Of a stretch of DNA of 64,000 nt, positions 40,001-49,000 are shown piece by piece (the first letter of the stretch is position 1; each line of letters begins with the position of its first letter). This stretch comes from Biomphalaria glabrata (Eukaryota; Mollusca; Gastropoda; Planorbidae), in assembly GCF_947242115.1 (NCBI RefSeq), contig NC_074728.1, forward strand, positions 10,420,221 to 10,484,220, in the 5' to 3' direction. The notes beneath the pieces are model-generated. The model did not search any database, was not told the origin of the DNA, and worked only from the letters and a program-made list of their open reading frames with translations. A program made the translations under genes and the position numbers.

Positions 40001-43000
40001 TTCTAGTACAATTTAAATGAAAATGCCAATAGCTCTGTTGGTAACTGTGCTGGGACATCGAGCAGACGTTGCCGAAGTACAAGTTCGATGCCTTGCTCTT
40101 TTCTTTTTTTTTTAAATTGCAAATCAATACCAAAAGATTATCTAAAATCGCTTGTCTGACATATTGTACATATCCGGTACATGTCATGACGTAATGTGTA
40201 ATAGATCTCTTTATCAATAATAGGCTATTAGTTTGTTATTAAGTTAACAGCAATGCCTGGTCGATTGGTTAACGTGCTGGACTGATTATCTCGACGGTCC
40301 TGCTCGCTGCCATCCCCCGTCGTCCAGTGGGAGGTTTGGACAAGGAAATAAGTTATTTTTAACTTTGAAGGAACATCCAAAACATGTAAAACTTTTTACA
40401 GAAAAAAAATAAAATTTTACAAGCCAAATGAATCTTTAAAACATTATTACTTTTGATAATCAAAACAAAATCACGTTTTGAATATTCCTTGCGAATAGGC
40501 GGATCCGACAGGGATCCGACTCCGACGGAGCCGCCTCTGAGGTTGTGTGACAACACAAACTCTCTTTGTAAACTTGTATTTATTAAGCTTAAATTTCTGA
40601 TACACTTATTAGTACGACAGCGTTTCTCAAACTGTAAGTTAAGCCTCCCATCCAGCTGTTGAAAAGGAGAGCATGAAGGCTTTCAGAATATTTTAAATGG
40701 GATATACACATTTGTGGTATTTTTTTACTTTAGCTGTAAATGAATATTTGAATAAGTGACACTGGCATCGTTATCAGTGTTTCAATAATTATCCTGAAAC
40801 TTGAATTACGAGAAGTCATTTCATCTTCTAAGTAGCTTCTTTCAAGAACGTATGCAGTTTCTGTGACAAGAGACTGCACTGCCACTAGATGAACTTAACT
40901 AGATGAACTTAACTAGATGAACTTAACTAGATGAACTTAACTAGATGAACTTAACTAGATGAGCTTAACTAGATGAACTTAACTAGATGAGCTTAACTAG
41001 ATGAACGTAACTAGATGAACTTAACTAGATGAGCTTAACTAGATGAACTTAACTAGATGAACTTAACTAGATGAGCTTAACTAGATGAACGTAACTAGAT
41101 GAGCTTAACTAGATGAACTTAACTAGATGAACTTAACTAGATGAGCTTAACTAGATGAACTTAACTAGATGAGCTTAAAACGATTTAAGAAAAAAGAAGA
41201 GCTATAAAAATATCTCCGCTAACGTGATTCTACCCGAACTTCTCATGATAAAACTGTCGAAGTTTAAATCACCTTGGATCGTTCTGTTAACGAAACGCCG
41301 CTACAAGATGTGTGGCTTAAAACATGATGATGATTTATTTACAATCAAACCCATTACACACGAAAGGGCGTTACATTGCATTCTCAAATGTCTCTAGAAT
41401 TTTAGTATTGGCCAGTGCTTCTTCATTTATTTTTCTAGGATCAATATTGTTGCCCTAAAAATTTCTGTAGATCAAAATGCAGGAAAACGTTTGACACCAG
41501 GGCTCCAACACAGAATCCAGTGATGGAGCTTTCACCTCTTAGCTAACTAGTGTGGATGTCATATATTAAAGTTTGAGAAACACTGTGTTACGTTATTCCT
41601 ATTGTAAAGTAACTGTTCTTATTTCTTGTTTGTGATTGTCAAAGGTTGGGGTATTGGTATACCGTTTGCGCCAATATGTCACTCTTACACTAGAGTCATG
41701 ACAGACTTCTTCGACCCTGAGATCAAGAGAACAGGAAAGGATCTTTGGGAAGCGTCCACCAAAGAAAAAGTCCATTGTTGCCCCATGCTTTGTCTTGAGA
41801 TGGACAGTGTACGGGAGTATATTGACTCTGTTGGAGGCTCGGACTTTAAGTTCCAAATGCTGATTGCAGGAGCCCAGCCTTTGAGGAAGGTTAGCAAATT
41901 GTGAAATGTGAGTGTCACGTAGCATAAAGCAGCTATTGCATTAATTTTATTTTTAGATTTTTGCAAGGGCTGCTCAGCAAGGTCATGTTGTTTGTCGACT
42001 AGTTCTTGTAACAAGCGTGCTTTCTTTGAACAAAAATGGGGCAAGTTAATGTCCATGACCATACAAGGAGCGAGGTTGTTTGGTTCCAAATATAGAAGGT
42101 GGTAGATGATAAAAAGTATTTGAAAGAGTGGAGTCAGTTGTACTTGAGAGCTTAAACGAAGACTGTAAACTTGTTACATTTAATTGTATTGTACAGTATT
42201 GTATTGTATGTGAAACGTGCATTGTTATTATTGTTTATTTTAAATTTAAAGCTGAAAATAATGAATTTCAGAATCAAATGGAAAACTTTCTGACAATAAC
42301 AGAGAAACTTATTGTCACGTATGGCTCCACAGAGGCTGGGTGCTTAGCTGCTAATTTTATAACTAAAGGTAAACATTACAATATATACAAGTATCATTGA
42401 CATCTAGAAAGTAGCAGTTTTTTTATGCTAATTTAAAATCTGATGTAATCGGATCGGTTAGAATTGGATCTGATGTAATCGGATCGGTTAGGATTAGATC
42501 GGATCATTGAACAAGAAGGACGTTTCAGTTAAGTGTGTCCTAACATTCACGCCTGTCATCTAATCTTTTTCCTTAGTAGAGTTGCTTCTCTTAAAGTTGC
42601 AACAGTATAATGTGGGAAGCGTGGTCGAGAGGCTAAGTGCGCTTTAACTTGGCTACCTAGAAGGGGGCTCGAGGTTCGACACCCGACTCAACTGAGCGCC
42701 TAAAGGCAGCACGGAAAACCAACTCCTAGATACCCCCCCCCCCCCACTGGTCCATAAATGAGATTGGACCAAAGCGCTCTAAGCATGCTATAAGCACACA
42801 ATGCAACATAAGCTATAAGCATGAAGTAGCGCTATATAAAAGCTATAAGCACACAATGCAACATAACGATACTTTATACGAAAGATCCAAATCTATCATA
42901 AAACATCTTTTCACGTTCAAAGTGTATCTTAATATTTTAACGATATGTTTATTATAAAATGTCTTACGACTTCTCGCGCTAAGATGACCCGCGCCAAAAC

Positions 43001-46000
43001 GGTTGCGCCAAAAGGGTCGCACCAAAAAGGCTGCGTCAAGATTTCTCGTACCCTAAGAATAGTATGCAAATAGGCCGAATTTCTAGAAATGATAAAAATA
43101 TTTTTTTTTCATTTTTTGTTTTCATTTCCTACTGCAAACTTACATTTTTTTATACTTAAAAAATATGCAATAGAAAAAAGAATACTATTAAAAATCAAAG
43201 CTTATCTAAGGGTAAATAACTGCTTATTGCTGTCATTTATCTGAAAATTAAAGGGTTTTAGCCCCCTTTACGTTATATAAAATAAAAATAATTAATTAGT
43301 ACTAATTGATCAACTAACTGGTTTATTTTTTTTATTATTTCGTGTATTGTTATCGGCTATAAATACACACACACACACACACACAAAAACAACAACATTA
43401 ATTTTCAAATAAATGGCAGTACTTGGTTGTTCTCTTCCCTTAGATAAGCTTTGTTTTAAAAAAAGTATTCTTTTTTTCTATTACTTGTTTTAAAAGACTA
43501 TGAGTGCTTATTGTTCTATATTTTGTGAACATAAAATTAGAATTGACTAACATTCTACAAATGTTACTTCTTCATATTCAACAAATGTGAACAATTTCCT
43601 GTAGTCTAATTTGAACTCATCAGGTGACACTATACAGTCCAACAACAACGGTAAGGTCCAGCCTGGTGTAAAGCTGCGTATTGTGGCTGAGGATGGAAGG
43701 CTATGTCAGCCTGGTGAAACGGGAACTATAGAGGTCAAAGGTAAGACACGCGAGAGCTGAACTGAGAACCTTGAATACATGGGATATGAGGCTCAGGGGC
43801 ATAAACCACTGGTCTACTTAGGAGGTTTCAGCTCGAAACTCGACTAAAGGCCAGTAACATATCATAGCAGCACTAAGGTAACGAGGTTATTGAAAATACA
43901 ATGGGAACGGACCTCCGTGAGTAAACATTTCGTTTTTTATATTTATAAAATTAAAACAACCTAACTGTGGTGGCTGGGTGGTTAAGCGATTGACTTCCGA
44001 ACCCTGAGGCTCTGGGTTCGAATCTAGGTGAAGACTGGGATTTTGATTTCTAGGGCACCCAATTCTAATGTGTACCTGACGTAAGTTGGGGAAAGGTGGT
44101 TGGTCGTTGTGGTGGCCATTTGACACCCTGCCCGTTAACCATTGGACAAAGAAACAGATGACCTTAACATCATCTGCCCTATAGACCGCATGGTCTGAAA
44201 GGGGAACTTTACTAACCTCAACACTTATTAATTTTTAAGATAAAAAATAAACTTTAAGGCCTGGAACTCAATTTGTATCCGAAACTCACTTTTCCATATC
44301 TTATCAATAAAGAGAATCCATAAATAAAAACAACATATTCACATCTTCCACTTGTACAGACAATAATATTATATACATTCCTCATGATTTACATAAAACA
44401 ACAAATATGACTAAAAAAGTTAAACAAATCTATGTCATAGTAGCTGTGCCCACACAATCAGGAGAGCCATCTGTCTGAATGGTTTGATGGTTGTTTAAAG
44501 TGTTTCTGCGACTCTCCTTCATCATCGAACACCGGCGGACAATGGCTATGCTTGCCCTGCGAGTGGCAAAATATGTAGGCCACAGCTGGGGCTGCGAAGC
44601 CACTGAAAATACTGCATTCCTCATTAATCTTCGGACTCGAAGACACTTATTATTATTATTATTATTATGTTAGAAAAGAACGAGTATTATTATTTTTATT
44701 ATTATTATTATATAATTCTGTGAGAGAATCATTTTTTAGCGGCCCTTGAAAGGTGAAAAGCCGCTATTAGTTTTGTCTGTCCGTTCGTCTGTCCATTTTC
44801 TCTTCGTTCTGTACGTCTGTCCGTTCGTCCGTCCGTTTAGTTCGCAGATACTAGAAAAGGTATGTAAAATTCAATGTCATGGTATTTTAGATATTACAAA
44901 CTTCTTATGCAACGGATATTTTTTTTTAATTACATATGAGGTCACGATGGACAAGTATTAATGACTCATTATTAAGTAACTTTTAAATTTATCCAATAAT
45001 TTGTTGAAATTACTCATTCAAACTTAAAATTTTTATAACGAACAGTCTTGACATATCCTAATTAGACGCTGTCAGACCTTTATTAGCCTTGTCTTTCTAA
45101 ATACCACCTGTCACTTTTAGATTAAAAATTTTAATACGTATTAAAAAAAACTGATTTCTTATTTTAATAAATAAATAAATGTACTTAAAGCAGAAATCTC
45201 ATAATCGATAATAGGCTTTTTTTTTCTTCAATTGAAAAACAATGCCAAAAGGCTATCTAAAATCTCTCTTCTGTCATATTTTTTCTATCCAAAAGGTCTA
45301 GAAGTCTCTTTATCGATAATAGGTTATTCAGTTTGTTTTCAAGTTAAAGGCAACGCAAAATTATTCTTTGAAACTTATTACTTTAAACAGTCAAAACAAA
45401 AAAATCATGGCTTGAATATTCCTTGCCTTTTGGCGGATCCGAAGGTGGCCGTCTATGAGTTTGATAGCACAAACTCTCTTTGTAATCTTGTTTTTTCTAC
45501 ATTTAATTTCTAAGACTTTTATAATTACAGGTCCCGATGTATTTAAAGGCTACTACAACAGACTGACCAGTCCAGACCCGCTGACAGTGAAAGCTTTCAC
45601 CTCAGACGGGTGGTTCAAGATGGAGGACTATGGTTACATCGATGAAGATGGAAACGTCTTCGTGTTTGGTCGAACTAAAGATATTATTACATACGGAGCA
45701 GAATCCTTGCACCCCGGATGGATGGAGAAAAAGTTGATGGAACATTCTGACGTATTGGAAGCTATTGTAGTGCCGGTGAGTAAAAAAAAAGATCCCTTTC
45801 ATATCTTGTGATCTGTGATGCAGATGAAGTACAGGTCATCTAATACTGTGGCCATGTGGCCATCACTACGACCAAACGCCTATACTTCCCCCCCCCATAG
45901 GATGTCAGGTTGGGGTGGACTTAGGAGGCCCTAAAAATTCTGACATAAAAAAATCCCAGTCTTCGCTGGAAATTGACCCCGATGCCCCTCAGCTCGGAAT

Positions 46001-49000
46001 AAAGCCACCCAACCCCCAAGCCCCTGGTTCCGGTTAGTACCTAATATTCAGTTAGTTTTAGCTTTACTGCCTTGAACTAGTGATGTAGTAACCAAAATAT
46101 GTCAATAGTTATCTTTCTTTCCAAACCAGAACTTCTGTATTGTATTTATCTTCAACTCAAGTCATAGATAGGGGAGAAAACTTGAAAAAGAAAATTTTTT
46201 GCATGTTTGCAGATCATTAATGCCTGGTACACAAATACGTGTATTAAAAATAAAGAGAAAAAGATTGATCTTCTTAATAAAATATGTTAATGTACAATGA
46301 ATGATTTTTTTTTTTCCCCACACAAACAATTGACAAATTTCAGTTACATGCTGGTACGAAGTATCTAAACATAAATGTACATAACCGCAGACCATATTAA
46401 ATAGACTGCAATACATACTGATTAAAATACACTCACGCTTGTTACTCAATCTTGTATATGAATTTATGAAAAGCAATAATGAAAATGAATATAAGTCTCG
46501 TTACTTTCAGGTAGTAACTTAGTGATAACTTTGTATATAGATTTAAAATATATTTCAATATTTTTATGATGTAATTTTGTTTTCACAGCTTTTTTTTTTT
46601 TAACAAAGCTTCTATCAACTCACTCTGTCAGTCTGTCTGGTAAAAAGTTTGTACACGTTTTTTCTCCCACACCCAATCTGCGAACGAGCTGAAGTTTTGC
46701 ACCATCATTTCTTTTACCTTAAAGAAAAAAAACAAGAAACAATTAAATGAAAGTTAATTGACTATTGGTAATTAATTATTTTCTTTGGTATCTCAAATAA
46801 GGCAAAGAAATTGTACTTGACTTTAGTGGTGGTATAAGCTGAATTAATCTCCTTTATAAGTTTGAAACAAACAATAGATAACTTCTATTTTCATAAGCAT
46901 CTCACTAGCAGAGTGGTTAGTATGTCGGCTTGAGGAGGCTTGAGCCATAACTTTGAATTCAGGTCGTCTCCCCTTTTTTTAATAATTATTTTTAAAAAGC
47001 GATTACTATAAAATTCATCCAAACATCCCTTTCTTTTTTCCCCCACCCACCATTTTCCCATCTGGTATAGATAAGTTATAGGATAAAGCTAAAAGCATGA
47101 CATATTATTAAACAAAAACAATTGGTTAAACTATTTCTAATCGCACAGATTTATTATTGTTGGTCTAGATCTATTACAAATTTAATTACATGACTGATCC
47201 AAACTAATTGGTATAATTATACTTTGTATACGTTTTTTTTTAAAAAGTATTTTAAAATGTTTTTATTGTTTATTTTCGGATGTGATTTTTTGTTTGTTTG
47301 TTGAAAATTGGATGCAGGACCAACAGGTTTTTTTTTTAAAAGACAACATTGTGTTAGTGCTATAGAAAGGGGCTTTATTAATAAATGTTACAGTGATAGC
47401 TTTTTAAATACTTTTTTTTAAATTGTACGACTTCAAATGGAGTTCAAGGGCTCAAGCCTACTCTAGCCAATACTCTAACCACTGTGCCAACGAAATGCCT
47501 ATGAAAATATCTTTCATAGTTATTATCTATATATATAATTCTTTTCATGGCTCAACAGTTTGGACACCAAGAAGTAAAGGAAAGATCACTCTTTTGTTTC
47601 TGAAAGTCGGACTAGAGTTACCCCACGAAAAAAAAAAAGAGGGGGGTGGAGAGAACAAGTAGTATTCACCCGTCACTAAATAGCAGGGTCGGAATAAACC
47701 ATTGTGACCAAGAAGTCATAGAAAGATCACTGTTTTATATATTTCTACCCCACGTAACTTTTGCGGCGAAAAAAAAGGGGGGGGGGGGGAGAACAAGTAA
47801 TCTACTCTGTATTCACCCGTTACTAAATAGCAGGGCTGGACTCAACCGTTGTTGGGCCCTATGCGAAACGATTTTGTATTAGACAATAAATTCGTCTTTG
47901 CATTTTACTCATTTTTTACAACGTACAGAATTACTTTGCGAGGATTACTTTGCGAGCCTTGCGTGTAGCGAAATCATAATGTATAATCTAAAAAATCTAT
48001 TTCCTACATTGATCACGCTCAATAGCAAGAATTACCAAATGTTTCAATCTATCTACGAGAATTGTTGACCTCAAGTAATTCTTCATTAATTTGAGGCGCG
48101 AGAAGCTTCTTTCACCAGATTCCACAATAACGGGTATTACCTAGTGCCGTTTTTTTTTTATTGCGCGTAGGAATGACATTTTCCATATTGAATGACACCC
48201 CAAAATAAAAATTTTTGTCTCTATATTTCAGAAGATTTGTATGAATTTTCAAAAGAGTTTAATGATTTCCGGAGATTTCCACAACTTTTTACGTACATTT
48301 TGCAGTTTCAGGAGATTTTCAGGAGCTCCTGGTAAATCAGGCGGCCGTGGGGAATCTGTTATAAGTTATAAAATGGTTTCATTTAATAATTTACTCCTAG
48401 AATTAGCCTAAGGCTGGCCTTGCAAAATAGCGGCGTAAGCTACGCCGTGGGTCGACAAGTTGTTAGTTTAAAAAGTTAAAGTGACGACCTTATTGTCGAC
48501 ACAAATTATCAAGAGGGAGTAATTTACCTTATATCACCACATTAGTCATATACAAATCGTTTCCCTTTTTCGACACCAATTAAAAAAAAATTGGTTAATT
48601 AAAAAAAAAAATAATTGATTCTGGTTTTGTAATGATACCAGGACTATTTGTGTAAAATCTCAACTTGATCCGAAATTGGCTGTGGTAGAAATTGTAATAA
48701 ATGCATTCTTTTTACCAGGTGTCAGATCCACTGTTGTACCAAAACATCTGTGCTTGTGTTAAGGTAAAGAGGGACAGCGAACTCAAAGAAGATCAACTCA
48801 GAAAATATTGTGATCAAATTTTTCTACCAAATCTTGTCACTGAGGAAACACCAAAACCGCAACACTTTATTGTAAGTACAATCAACTTTTACTTTCAACA
48901 CTTTATTGTAAGTACAACCAACTTCTAATTGCAACAATTTATTGTAAGTACAATCAAGTTTTAACTGCAACACTTTATTGTAATTACATACAATGTTTTG

